A stretch of 64,000 nucleotides of DNA from Vibrio penaeicida. GTDB taxonomy: Bacteria; Pseudomonadota; Gammaproteobacteria; Enterobacterales; Vibrionaceae. How positions within the stretch are numbered: position 1 is the first letter of the stretch; each line of letters starts with the position of its first letter. Of the stretch, positions 47,626-57,076 are shown piece after piece. The position numbers and the translations under genes were made by a program. Location of the stretch: the NCBI RefSeq assembly GCF_030689305.1, contig NZ_JAUYVM010000011.1:124001-188000 (forward strand), given 5' to 3'. Under the pieces are notes generated by a model, which was not told the DNA's origin, did no database searches, and saw nothing but the letters and a program-made list of their open reading frames with translations.

Positions 47626-48603
47626 CTAGAATAATTCGATGGAAGTTTCATCTAGGAATAGGTTGATTTTAATGTCTTTGACAAATTTTTCTACTTGGCG
47701 GTCTAATTCATCTTGTTCTTCTTGAGAAATAAGTCGACGCACAACCATTTTACCATTTTCATCAAAAGTAGCTACGCCATCCTTTTCAACAACTTGAGTG
47801 ATAAAAACCTCACTTTTCATTTCATCTCCCCCTAACTGTTCCAATACTCTATTATAATAATAAGACTTACTTATATTTCTAACCCCATTTTTTTTGATAA
47901 AGTACTTATTTAAAAATGCTTCAGCGGCATTTTTGTATCCAAGATTTAAAGCTCTATTTAACCATTCTTCTGCTCCAAGTGGGTCGGTATCCTTTGTATA
48001 ATAGTATATTGAGACCATTGCAGGCGCATAGCCATTAATTGCTGCCGATTCAATATACTCTAGAGCTTTATCTTCTGAGACCCAACTGCTTACTCTTAAT
48101 GCCGCTATGTTAGCACCTTTTTCAAATGCTTCTTTGTAAATGGCTTCTGACTTATAAGAACGATAGAAAGGAACTAGCTCCCACCAATAAGGTTTCTTTA
48201 CCCTCATCGCGTACATGGCTTTTCCATTTCCGTTTTCAGCCTGAACTTTCCAACCTTCAAATGCTTTGTCTTTCCATTCTTCATTGCATGGCCAACCTAA
48301 ATAATCACATGGACTGTTTGAATTCAACTCCTTGCCAGCCAGAATCGCCATTGCCCATGGGCTACCCATTTCTGCTGCTTTTAAAAACGAATCTCCCGCC
48401 TCAAAGTGCTCACCATTTTTGTATTGAACCACCCCGAGCCAATAGGTGGCGTAAGCGCTGCCTTGTCGAGATTCCTCTAAGAGTATTTCTTGTGCTTGCG
48501 TGTACTCTTTTTGATTAAAAAGGCGAATTCCTTGTTCTATTGAATCTGTAGCCCATGAACACAGTGGAATGATCAGTAATAATATAGACAATAATAATTT
48601 CAT
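47626..48603 (-). CDS. Sel1-repeat immunity-like paralogue C
   Basis: 325 residues with the same plan as B: signal peptide ending CSWA, Sel1-like repeats, the NSPCDYLGWPCNEEW loop and the shared end. It differs most from B in the middle (WWELVPFYRSYKSEAIYKEAFEKGANIAAL in place of the YRYFNYSRYW stretch) and in the acidic region before the C terminus. Divergence concentrated in the middle would be expected if the copies neutralise different toxin variants. Same operon-like array. Confidence 0.8.
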   Translation of the reverse strand: MKLLLSILLLIIPLCSWATDSIEQGIRLFNQKEYTQAQEILLEESRQGSAYATYWLGVVQYKNGEHFEAGDSFLKAAEMGSPWAMAILAGKELNSNSPCDYLGWPCNEEWKDKAFEGWKVQAENGNGKAMYAMRVKKPYWWELVPFYRSYKSEAIYKEAFEKGANIAALRVSSWVSEDKALEYIESAAINGYAPAMVSIYYYTKDTDPLGAEEWLNRALNLGYKNAAEAFLNKYFIKKNGVRNISKSYYYNRVLEQLGGDEMKSEVFITQVVEKDGVATFDENGKMVVRRLISQEEQDELDRQVEKFVKDIKINLFLDETSIELF

Positions 48604-48613
48604 AATAAAAAGT

Positions 48614-48634
48614 AAGCGCCTGAGTCAGGCGCTT
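48614..48634 (-). terminator. Hairpin between paralogues D and C
   Basis: AAGCGCCT (48614-48621), loop GAGTC, AGGCGCTT (48627-48634), identical to the copy at 46588. Confidence 0.6.
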
Positions 48635-48638
48635 TCAA

Positions 48639-49607
48639 CTAGAATAATTCTATGGAAGTTTCATCTAGGAATAAGTTAATTTTAATGTCTTTGACAAATT
48701 CTTCTATTTGACGGTCTAATTCATCTTGTTCTTCTTGAGAAATGATTCTTCTAGTAACTCGCTTTCCATTTTCATCAAATAATGGCATACCATCAACTCT
48801 AACACCTTCTATCAAAAAGCGATTATTATTTCTTTCATGGCCACCTAGAGAACCAGACAACCGGTTATAGTAATACGCTTTTTTGTTATCTTTCACATCA
48901 ACAGAATAGTTAAGATAAAGTGCTTCTGCCGCCTCCGGATACCCTAATCTTAGAGCTCTATTTAACCATTTTTCTGCTTCGACTGAGTTGGTTTCTTCTA
49001 GTTGATAATAAAGAGAGACCATAGCTGGTGCGTAACCTTTGTTTGCTGCAGCTTTTATATATTCGAATGCATTTTCTTCCGAGATCCAACTGCCTATTCG
49101 CATTGCCGCCCTATTGGAACCTTTTTCAAAGGCTTGGCTATAGATTTCTTCTGATTTATAAGATCGGTAGTAAGGAACAAGCTCCCACCAATAAGGCTTC
49201 TTTACCCTCATAGCATACATGGCTTTGCCGTTCCCATTTTCGGCTTGAGTTTTCCATCCTTCGAATGCCTTGTCTGCCCACTTTTCATCGCAAGACCACC
49301 CCAAATAATCACATGGACTATCGATGTTTAACTCCTCGCCAGCTAAGATTGCCATCGCCCACGGGCTACCCATTTCCGCTGCTTTTAAGAAAGTATTCCC
49401 TGCCTCAAAGTGTTTGCCATTTTTATATTGAACCACTCCGAGCCAATAAGTAGCATAAGCGCTTCCTTTTTGGGACTCTTTAACAAGTATTTTTTGCGCT
49501 TTATCGTACTCTTTTTGATTAAAAAAGCGAATTCCTTGCTCTAGTGAATCTGTAGCCCAAGAGCACAGTGGAATGATCAGTAATAATATAGAAAACAATG
49601 ATCTCAT
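48639..49607 (-). CDS. Sel1-repeat immunity-like paralogue D
   Basis: 322 residues from the ATG at 49607 (MRSLFSILLLIIPLCSWA); the 22 codons upstream are open but precede the signal peptide and overlap the next gene. Same architecture as B and C, with the NSPCDYLGW-like loop (DSPCDYLGWSCDEKW), the WWELVPYYRS segment and the shared end. It is the array member nearest the membrane-anchored pair E and F. Confidence 0.8.
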   Translation of the reverse strand: MRSLFSILLLIIPLCSWATDSLEQGIRFFNQKEYDKAQKILVKESQKGSAYATYWLGVVQYKNGKHFEAGNTFLKAAEMGSPWAMAILAGEELNIDSPCDYLGWSCDEKWADKAFEGWKTQAENGNGKAMYAMRVKKPYWWELVPYYRSYKSEEIYSQAFEKGSNRAAMRIGSWISEENAFEYIKAAANKGYAPAMVSLYYQLEETNSVEAEKWLNRALRLGYPEAAEALYLNYSVDVKDNKKAYYYNRLSGSLGGHERNNNRFLIEGVRVDGMPLFDENGKRVTRRIISQEEQDELDRQIEEFVKDIKINLFLDETSIELF

Positions 49608-49641
49608 AATAAAAATCAAGCGCCTAATTAGGGCGTTATAA

Positions 49642-50760
49642 CTAAAGATATTTTCTTGGTTCAATCTCATCAATATAAATCACAGGGGTAGATTTTTCTT
49701 TTAATTTTTCATAAATTTCTCTAGCATTCTTTATTTCCTCCTCTGAGAAAGAATCACCAGGTTCAAGATAAACAAATTCAAATTTTGATATGCCATACTT
49801 ACCACCAAACTCTGACTTGTAACTATCGGACAACATAGATACTGCCAAACTCAATGTCATCTTTTCCCTATCATTTTTATAGTAGTCCCTATAGAAATCC
49901 ATTATCGTTCTAGCCTTATGACCTACTATTAATTGATAGTGGCTGTATATCACATCAAGATAAACCTTTGAGTAACTATAATCACCAAAATACAAGCTAA
50001 CCAAAGCTGGGGGATAGTTGTTATATAACAAGAGCTTTAGGAGCTCCTCTCTAAGCTCTCTATTTTCCTTAATACTCCTATCATAATAAGAAAATGCTAT
50101 AGACTTCAAAGGTTCAAAGTAGTTGTTTTGAGCGCTTTCAATTGCTACATTGACAGCCTCTTCGTAGTCTTTTTTTGTTTCCCATCCTCGGTATCGGCTT
50201 AATGCATAACGTGCTTTGTAGTCCCCATTGGCTGCTCTTTCTTCTAGCAGTTTTTCAGCGAGGTTTCCCCACTCTTTGCTGCAATGCCTGCCCATAAAGC
50301 GTTGGCACTCTTTGTTGTCACTGTCTAATTTTAGGGCTGCATAGGGATTTCCCAATTTAGCTGCCTTTTTAAATAAGGTTGCACCATGGGTTCCTGAGAA
50401 AGCACCAGTGGAGTAATTAATCTCTGCCAACCAAAACATGGCAGTGGTATCTCCTGCCATAACTAAAGGTTCAAGAAGTTCTTGCGCATCATCCCACCGC
50501 CCTTGCTGTACTGCCAGTAATGGCTCGTATAATTTGTCCTCTGGTCGGTAGGCGCTTGAAATATATGGATCACTATTTAACCCTTTCGTATATTTCCCAT
50601 CCTCCAATAGGCTTAGAAAAACATGAGGACCTTCAGCTGCTCTCTTTTCGAATCCTGTTGGTATACTTTCATATACTTTCCTTCCAATTACAAAAAGAAA
50701 TAATAGAACTACGAGAGATAAAGTAAGAACTAGAACAGCTTTTAAAAGTTTTATTTTCAT
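49642..50760 (-). CDS. Membrane-anchored Sel1-repeat protein E
   Basis: 372 residues. One N-terminal membrane helix (about 5-27, LLKAVLVLTLSLVVLLFLFVIG) places the rest in the periplasm. The Sel1-like core has AVQQGRWDDAQELLEPLVMAGDTTAMFWLAEINYSTGAFSG and the ends carry STPVIYIDEIEPRKYL. A sister of gene F (about 375 residues), with the first half very similar and the second half diverged. Fifteen bases separate E from F. Confidence 0.8.
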   Translation of the reverse strand: MKIKLLKAVLVLTLSLVVLLFLFVIGRKVYESIPTGFEKRAAEGPHVFLSLLEDGKYTKGLNSDPYISSAYRPEDKLYEPLLAVQQGRWDDAQELLEPLVMAGDTTAMFWLAEINYSTGAFSGTHGATLFKKAAKLGNPYAALKLDSDNKECQRFMGRHCSKEWGNLAEKLLEERAANGDYKARYALSRYRGWETKKDYEEAVNVAIESAQNNYFEPLKSIAFSYYDRSIKENRELREELLKLLLYNNYPPALVSLYFGDYSYSKVYLDVIYSHYQLIVGHKARTIMDFYRDYYKNDREKMTLSLAVSMLSDSYKSEFGGKYGISKFEFVYLEPGDSFSEEEIKNAREIYEKLKEKSTPVIYIDEIEPRKYL

Positions 50761-50774
50761 TGCGGGTGCTTTAT

Positions 50775-51902
50775 TTAAAGATATCTTCTAGGTTCAATTT
50801 CATCAATATAAATCACAGGTGTAGACTTGCTTTTCATTTCTTCAAATAAACTTTTAGCTTTATTAATCTCTTCTTCAGTGAATTTATCACCAGACTCAAG
50901 ATATCTGTGTTCAAATTCCCAAATTCTTACTTTACCGCCATACTCATTTTTATAGGTATTTGAAAGCATAGAAAAAGCCAGACTATAAATGAGTTTATCT
51001 CTGTCATTTCTATAATTTTCGCCATAATAATCTAAGATAGCTAAGTCCTTATGCCCAACGAGTAACATATACTTTTCATAGATCTCTTTCTTATACTCAT
51101 CAGAAAACTCTCGTTCACCATAGTGAAGCATTAAAATTGCACGAGGATAGTTATGATGCAACATAAACCTAATCAAATCACTCTCAATTTTTGTCCGCTC
51201 TATATCACTTGCATCATAATAAGGAAAGGCCACTTCCATTAATGGCCTGAAATAGTGATTTTTTGCACTTTCTATAACCGCTTCAACGGCTTCGTTAAAG
51301 TCTTCCTTAGAGTTCCAACCTCGATATCGGCTCAATGCAAAACGCGCTTTGTAGTCTCCATTGGCTGCTCGTTCTTCTAGCAGTTTTTCAGCAAGATCGC
51401 CCCACTCTTTACTGCAATGCCTGCCCATAAAACGTTGGCACTCTTCATTGTTGCTGTCTAATTTTAGAGCTGCATAAGGGTTACCTAGTTTGGCTGCCTT
51501 TTTAAATAAGGTCGCCCCATAGGTTCCTGAAAAAGCACCGGTGGAATAATTGATCTCTGCCAACCAAAACATGGCGGTGGTGTCACCAGCCATAACCAAT
51601 GGCTCTAGAAGTTCTTGCGCTTCATCCCACCGCCCTTGCTGTACTGCCAGTAATGGCTTGTATAATTTGTCCCCTGGTCGGTAGGCACTAGAAATATATG
51701 GGTCTTTATTTGTAACTCCAACATATTCTCGACTATTTAGAAGCCTTGAGTAGACATGTGAGTTCTCTAACTGATTTATTTTAAATTCAGTTGGCAAATC
51801 CCTATAATATTTCCTACCATACATGAAAGCTAAAAATAGAAAAACAAATACAATAGTTGTAATGATTGTATTCATTACTATTTTTTTTATATTGTACTTC
51901 AC
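50775..51902 (-). CDS. Membrane-anchored Sel1-repeat protein F, coupled to the effector
   Basis: 375 residues starting at GTG (VKYNIKKIV), with GGGAGGA six bases upstream; the GTG overlaps the effector stop (GTGA). A TTG further up is open but covers the ribosome site. An N-terminal membrane helix (about 11-30) and a periplasmic Sel1-repeat domain with ELLEPLVMAGDTTAMFW. Direct translational coupling to the effector is what one expects of its cognate immunity protein. Confidence 0.82.
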   Translation of the reverse strand: MKYNIKKIVMNTIITTIVFVFLFLAFMYGRKYYRDLPTEFKINQLENSHVYSRLLNSREYVGVTNKDPYISSAYRPGDKLYKPLLAVQQGRWDEAQELLEPLVMAGDTTAMFWLAEINYSTGAFSGTYGATLFKKAAKLGNPYAALKLDSNNEECQRFMGRHCSKEWGDLAEKLLEERAANGDYKARFALSRYRGWNSKEDFNEAVEAVIESAKNHYFRPLMEVAFPYYDASDIERTKIESDLIRFMLHHNYPRAILMLHYGEREFSDEYKKEIYEKYMLLVGHKDLAILDYYGENYRNDRDKLIYSLAFSMLSNTYKNEYGGKVRIWEFEHRYLESGDKFTEEEINKAKSLFEEMKSKSTPVIYIDEIEPRRYL

Positions 51903-54900
51903 GTGATTTCCTCCCAAGACTTATCCTCTCTATATATACTCCGAAGTGTATTACTCTTTTCTTTAACACTCTGCTTGCCATCTTCAGTTGATTTCTTTAC
52001 AGCTCTGTAATGAATATTTCCATTTGCGTCTACGTATCTAAACAATGAAAAGCCTGAGCCTATAACTTTCATCGCGTTAGCCATATTTTTTTTAATAAAT
52101 TTAGCATCTTCCTCAGCTACAATTATTACATTTTCACCTTCATCATTGAGAATATTTTTTTCAACCTCTATTGGAGATATAAATCTATCAATTCTCTGCC
52201 AACTGTCGGCCAACTTTTTCCATTGAAGTAAAGGCGCTTCATTTTCTTCCAAATTGGAGTCCATCCTTATAAGCGCTTCTTCTAATTGCCGACATACTTT
52301 GTGGTTATTCTCTTTGTTTGGTACCGAAGGTTTAATCCAGTCAAATAATTGAGCCAACGCTTTCGCCATATTTAGTTTTTCTAAAAATCTTTTCTTTTCC
52401 TCTTCAACGGATTCAAACCACCCCTTTTCTTTTGCGTTAATTAAGCAAGAAAACAGGTTACTTAGCGTCTCTGGGGGTAAATTTTTCACCCAAGCCTGTG
52501 TACCTTTTTGAGACTTATCCAAAATATGGCGAGCGATGGTGGGCGCATAATCTTCTTGTAGAATATCGAATTTGTAAGAGTTATAGGATGTGGCAGGGAG
52601 TAAAAGTACTTCACCTAATGTGAGCCCGAGGCAAACCGCTAGAGTTAGTTGTTGGTTCAGCTCCTCAAATGCCTCATTTTTACCGTGTTCGTCCTTTTCA
52701 CCAAAGAATCGAATGTATCGGAAACCTGATTCTTTCAAAATACTCAGCAAGTGTGCGATAAATCGGTCGGCATTAATGGCGTTAAGTGCGAACGAGAACT
52801 TTCCTGAAACACCGGGACCACAGACCACTTTTGCCGCAGCAATGATGGTAAGCACGCCGTTATCCAGCACCAAACGAAATTCACCTGAAAAACCGATTCC
52901 GTAATTACCTGCTAACTGTGTGCCTACACTGCCGAGCTTTAATGTACTCCCTTTGTGTGCGACTCCTGAAATAGTCACTGTTGGTGGTCGCCAATAAACG
53001 TCGGCATTTATTTTCCCCCCAGCTTCAACGCCTGCAAAAAGATCAACCTTGGCAGCAGCCTGTGCAACACCTTTCGGGATTTTCATATTGGTATCATGCA
53101 CTCTTGCTGAAGCATGGGCATTTACTTGCTCGTTGTAGCTCGCGACATTAAACGCTTGTCCTCGAACGCCAATATTTCCTTGCTCCGTCGTTGAAGGACC
53201 ATAGGATAGCTGAGCAGACAGATTACAACTTGCACCTATTGTCCCATACACAGTGGCAGAAACCTTCATAAACAACTCACCGCCATCGAAAATCCTTTCT
53301 TCTACAGCATCTTGCTTAGGCAATTTGGCGATGTATGGAATACTTAATCGAATACCTTCAACATCTTTGGCGGGCTGTTTAGCATTGTTATTTAAAGGAA
53401 ACCAAGTAGCAAAATGTAACTGACCGCTCAATAAATTGAGACGCATACCTATTGAGGCTCCACCAGTGAGGTCTCGGTTTACATTAACCCCTGTCACCTG
53501 CGTTGTAGGCAAGTTCAACGTAGCTTCAGTGCTAGAAGTAAATCGAAAAAACTGTGCTTGCGCATTGGCGATGTAGGCTGATTTCTCTTCATGCATACCG
53601 CCTTGCCAATGATAAGAATCCTGCCAGAACGCTTTTGACTCAAACTTGTCAATTTCTAATTTTAAGTTCAGTTTGGGTCCGGATAGCGATGACAAAGCTC
53701 CATTTTTTATTGCCTTTAAGGCATCTCCAAGCGTGAGCTCCGGAGCGAGTATAGGGTCTACAAGCCCGACCTTTTCTGTTACATCTTTTACGTGCCCTTT
53801 TGCTCTCGCTATTTCACTTTGCGAAGAAGGAATAAACCAGCTCGGTCCTCTTACCCAATATACGTTGCCGTCTGAAAGTAGAGAACATTCCACGACTTGT
53901 AAATCTGCTGCCCCAGAATCAGTCCGAAATAAACCTATACTCTTTCTACTTGCGACAAATTTTGTTTCATCCCATAAAACCTGGAATGTTTTTGGTACGG
54001 TATCTCGGTTCATTCTATCCAAGTAATGATTACTTAGCTCACAGCCCTCCTTTCCTGCTCGCTCTTTCGCCATATTCTTCAAGTTTTCTAGGCGAGCTTT
54101 TGCAATTGCTTTCACCCAAACAAATTCACTGAATATATCTGGAATTGTGGAAGCAGTACTTCCCCCTTGATTAGCAAGGACCGATCTTAAATCACCAAGC
54201 CACTCAGCCAATGTTGCATCAATGGTTTCGATAACCGCTAATGTCGGATAATAAGACCAGTTAACTTGTTTCGATTTCTCTTCAATTAGGTTCGAGCGTA
54301 CTTGCGAGTCGACACCTCTTAGGCTTTGTAAGCCCAACTCCTGAGTTAGCGCCTCGCGAACATGTTGTTCATTTTCGATCTCAATCGGGACGGCTTTGTC
54401 TGAAAACCAAGCGTTTTCTCTATAATGTTTGTAGTAAGAAGAGTTGTTGAGGAAATTGGGTCCAAACTGAGTGCCACTCCCTCCAAACAGTTCATCTTTG
54501 GTAAGAATTTGCTCTTTGATAAGATAGCCATAAATATTGAGCTTATTCAGTGACTTAATAAATGAATGATACGCTCTTACTTTTTGAGGCATTCCACGAG
54601 TGATAGGTGTTTCACTAAAAATAAAATCGGCGGTTTCTTTCGCGTCTTCATTCCAGAACTTTTTGTATTTTATCAACGCAGTAGCGTGAGAATTTAAAGA
54701 CATATCTTGGTCTTTGTAAGGCCTTCCTCGAAACAGTTGTTTTACTCTGGCTGCGATGTCCTTTTGTCTTTCACTGGTAAAGTATTTTAGGTTTGTGTCG
54801 TAGACAAATGCAGTTCCATCATCACTTTTTTTGGTTTTGGCGCTTCTTTCAGCTAGGTATTCCAACCTATCTATTTCATCTTCTAAGTGATCAACCAATT

Positions 54901-55663
54901 TTGCTTGTACACGCCAACGAGCTTTTTCAATTAGGCTGATTTTTTTCTCGTCCTCAGCAATCCAGTCTAATATTTGACCCACTGGTGGCGAAATGTAAGG
55001 AAGTGCTTTAAGAAAATACTGCTTTACATTTTCCCACGTAATGCTTCTGTCTAAAAAGCTGTCGTAATCCAACCCTTCTTCTTCAGCAATATAAATAACA
55101 TAACCCGCTTCACCATTTTTAGCGTACTCCGCCGCCCCTGAACGCAATGCAACCAGCTTTCGAAGTACATCTCTATATCTTTCTTTGTCGTTAGCGCTTT
55201 CCAAAAAAGCTTCATGAGGTGCGGTTTGAAATTTTGATAGAAGACCAAGCTCATTCATTTTTGAGAGTGTTGCTTTAGAGTCTTTAGATACCGATTTACT
55301 AAGCAGATCTTGTTCTTTTTTTATGGCATCTTGTGCTTTTTGGGTAATCGCATACCAATATGGGTTTCCGTTACTCGGGTGGGCAGGTACATAGAGGATA
55401 TCGACAAAGTCTGCCGTTTTTTCAGAACATATTTCATTACCACATGCGCGCTCTTCTGGTTCACCTGGAAGGGGAATACGTTTCTCCGCTTCACCAGCAT
55501 TACCCGCTTCTACGGCTTCTTTTGTAAGTGAATAAAAATCTGAGTACTTGAGTTGGTTGCTGTTAAGCTCTTTTACAATATCGACACTTAAGCCAAACTT
55601 TCGAGAAATTAATGAAACTGGATCGTTATTTTCAATTACGCAAATGTCTTTTGTGATTTCCAT
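51899..55663 (-). CDS. Putative type VI secretion effector with LysM domain
   Basis: 1254 residues. An N-terminal LysM-like segment (about 8-50, ENNDPVSLISRKFGLSVDIVKELNSNQL), a long middle region of mixed structure, a beta-rich repetitive section (about 640-950, with ASIGMRLNLLSGQLHFATW and ANIGASCNLSAQLSYG-like strands) and a helical C-terminal part ending YREDKSWEEIT. No catalytic motif was recognised with confidence. It is encoded immediately after a DUF4123 adaptor (TAA and ATG adjacent) and PAAR gene, and followed by exported Sel1 paralogues, so a toxin delivered by a T6SS to the periplasm is the best reading. Mechanism unknown; LysM suggests binding to peptidoglycan. Confidence 0.75.
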   Translation of the reverse strand: MEITKDICVIENNDPVSLISRKFGLSVDIVKELNSNQLKYSDFYSLTKEAVEAGNAGEAEKRIPLPGEPEERACGNEICSEKTADFVDILYVPAHPSNGNPYWYAITQKAQDAIKKEQDLLSKSVSKDSKATLSKMNELGLLSKFQTAPHEAFLESANDKERYRDVLRKLVALRSGAAEYAKNGEAGYVIYIAEEEGLDYDSFLDRSITWENVKQYFLKALPYISPPVGQILDWIAEDEKKISLIEKARWRVQAKLVDHLEDEIDRLEYLAERSAKTKKSDDGTAFVYDTNLKYFTSERQKDIAARVKQLFRGRPYKDQDMSLNSHATALIKYKKFWNEDAKETADFIFSETPITRGMPQKVRAYHSFIKSLNKLNIYGYLIKEQILTKDELFGGSGTQFGPNFLNNSSYYKHYRENAWFSDKAVPIEIENEQHVREALTQELGLQSLRGVDSQVRSNLIEEKSKQVNWSYYPTLAVIETIDATLAEWLGDLRSVLANQGGSTASTIPDIFSEFVWVKAIAKARLENLKNMAKERAGKEGCELSNHYLDRMNRDTVPKTFQVLWDETKFVASRKSIGLFRTDSGAADLQVVECSLLSDGNVYWVRGPSWFIPSSQSEIARAKGHVKDVTEKVGLVDPILAPELTLGDALKAIKNGALSSLSGPKLNLKLEIDKFESKAFWQDSYHWQGGMHEEKSAYIANAQAQFFRFTSSTEATLNLPTTQVTGVNVNRDLTGGASIGMRLNLLSGQLHFATWFPLNNNAKQPAKDVEGIRLSIPYIAKLPKQDAVEERIFDGGELFMKVSATVYGTIGASCNLSAQLSYGPSTTEQGNIGVRGQAFNVASYNEQVNAHASARVHDTNMKIPKGVAQAAAKVDLFAGVEAGGKINADVYWRPPTVTISGVAHKGSTLKLGSVGTQLAGNYGIGFSGEFRLVLDNGVLTIIAAAKVVCGPGVSGKFSFALNAINADRFIAHLLSILKESGFRYIRFFGEKDEHGKNEAFEELNQQLTLAVCLGLTLGEVLLLPATSYNSYKFDILQEDYAPTIARHILDKSQKGTQAWVKNLPPETLSNLFSCLINAKEKGWFESVEEEKKRFLEKLNMAKALAQLFDWIKPSVPNKENNHKVCRQLEEALIRMDSNLEENEAPLLQWKKLADSWQRIDRFISPIEVEKNILNDEGENVIIVAEEDAKFIKKNMANAMKVIGSGFSLFRYVDANGNIHYRAVKKSTEDGKQSVKEKSNTLRSIYREDKSWEEIT

Positions 55664-56215
55664 TTATATCAATTCCAAAAAGTAGCTAGAATTTAAGTTC
55701 AATATTTCGTCATTTGAATTGGGTTTGTCGACCTCAGTCCCCTGATAAACCTTAAGCTCTTTATCCTCATTGACCCAACTTATGTATCGACAAGGTCCTA
55801 AAAGCATATCGATATCACTTTGGGCCATTTTTCCCAATGAAGAATTCCAGAACTTACTTGAATAGAACCGAAGCAACGTTTTCTTGCTGTCGATATTCAC
55901 AACCATCAATGACTGGAGGTGTTTAAAAATACGATATGGTTCAACTTCAACATTTGCAGAAAATATGACGCTACTGGTGCAAAATGCAAAGTCGTTAAAA
56001 AGCTGCTCAGAAATTCCTTCTGCACCAAAGTATTGGAATATGACAGGGCTTTGTTCGCGAAATTCTTGAAGAGGACTTTCATCGTAGAGCTTAAAGGCTT
56101 CTGAAGTGGATTCATGGAGATAAATTTGTTCCTCAATATCAGGAACTCGAATTACGTCGACAACTATCCAGTGATTAAGGGCATCGTTTGCCATCAGTGC
56201 GTTGAGTTTATTCAC
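55664..56215 (-). CDS. DUF4123-like T6SS adaptor/chaperone
   Basis: 183 residues, DUF4123-like: NHWIVVDVIRVPDIEEQIY near the N terminus, a middle NDFAFCTSSVIFSA segment and LLRFYSSKFWNSSLGKMAQSDIDMLLGPCRYISW near the end. Members load specific effectors on VgrG or PAAR. Here the gene is between PAAR and the large effector, with 14 bases after PAAR and none before the effector. Assignment is by context and partial resemblance. Confidence 0.75.
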   Translation of the reverse strand: MNKLNALMANDALNHWIVVDVIRVPDIEEQIYLHESTSEAFKLYDESPLQEFREQSPVIFQYFGAEGISEQLFNDFAFCTSSVIFSANVEVEPYRIFKHLQSLMVVNIDSKKTLLRFYSSKFWNSSLGKMAQSDIDMLLGPCRYISWVNEDKELKVYQGTEVDKPNSNDEILNLNSSYFLELI

Positions 56216-56229
56216 TTACTTCCTCCAAA

Positions 56230-56727
56230 CTAACAGCCATTGCCGCAATATGGGCAATGCCCGCCGGAAGAACGGTTGCAGAAAACAGCGGTCAGTTGGT
56301 CAGCCACTGCGAGTTCAACGAGCGTTTGTACACTTACCCACTCTCCTGCACTAGGCAACTCTCGGTTATCTTCCTCAGGACTACTATTGGTTTTTGAGGC
56401 TCCAGAAGCCCCACCGCCCCCCATTGGACCACTGGCTTTTTCCCCAATCAAAACCGTCGGGTTACCAGAAGCTACGGAGCCACCATGTGATGTGCCATCG
56501 CCCTGACGGGCTGCTGGTTTACCATTGATAAATACGCCAGAAGAGCCTGCGGCTATGCTGTCGGGAGGACCAACGCAGACACACATATCTCCTTGTCTCG
56601 CTGCTGGCATACCACCAACAAATACGTTAGGTGATCCAGCGGCAACTGGTCCCCCTACATGTGGAACTTTCCCCGTTACAGCAGGGCAAGTATGAGCCGA
56701 TCCTACATGTGCAGCTGGTTTTCCCAT
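56230..56727 (-). CDS. PAAR-domain T6SS tip protein
   Basis: 165 residues with two PAAR-type blocks: PAAHVGSAHTCPAVTGKVPHVGGPVAAGSPNVFVGG (about 4-38) and a repeat beginning PPDSIAAGSSGVFINGKPAARQGD. AAGGA lies seven bases before the ATG. PAAR proteins sharpen the VgrG spike and bind zinc. The C-terminal part (about 110-165) is unusual: a Ser/Glu-rich linker and the end CNRSSGGHCPYCGNGC with four to five cysteines. First gene of the island's leftward operon; no VgrG or Hcp is in the window. Confidence 0.88.
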   Translation of the reverse strand: MGKPAAHVGSAHTCPAVTGKVPHVGGPVAAGSPNVFVGGMPAARQGDMCVCVGPPDSIAAGSSGVFINGKPAARQGDGTSHGGSVASGNPTVLIGEKASGPMGGGGASGASKTNSSPEEDNRELPSAGEWVSVQTLVELAVADQLTAVFCNRSSGGHCPYCGNGC

Positions 56728-57076
56728 TATTTTTCCTTCGCGCAGCCTACCGGAGAGCCATTAACCTTTTAATGTTAATAGACTCAATATGAAACTAACC
56801 ACTTATTTAGCGCGCGAAAATAGCATAGAGGTACAAATCTCTCAATTAGATACACCGTTCCATATGGCAGTAGATTGATTTCTGCCGCATTTTTACACAG
56901 AAGGCTATAACTCTTTAATTCGAAAGATCTTATTGATAGATGTATGATGAAAGAGGATCTGAGTTTAGGAAAAAACTAGAACCCAAATAGCTCATTTTTT
57001 CTAATTTATTAACATTCGAGTACCCTAACGCTGGTTATAATACCTACCTATCTCCCATGTCTTCGGTAACACTTAA
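56728..57076. other. Divergent intergenic region
   Basis: AT-rich sequence between the PAAR gene and a rightward membrane protein gene. Likely holds both promoters; I see no gene or clear operator. Confidence 0.4.

Noticed and set aside
45541-49640. Regularly spaced hairpins, considered as CRISPR or attC-like array
   Set aside because: Spacing is about 1 kb with coding sequence between; they are parts of duplicated gene units.
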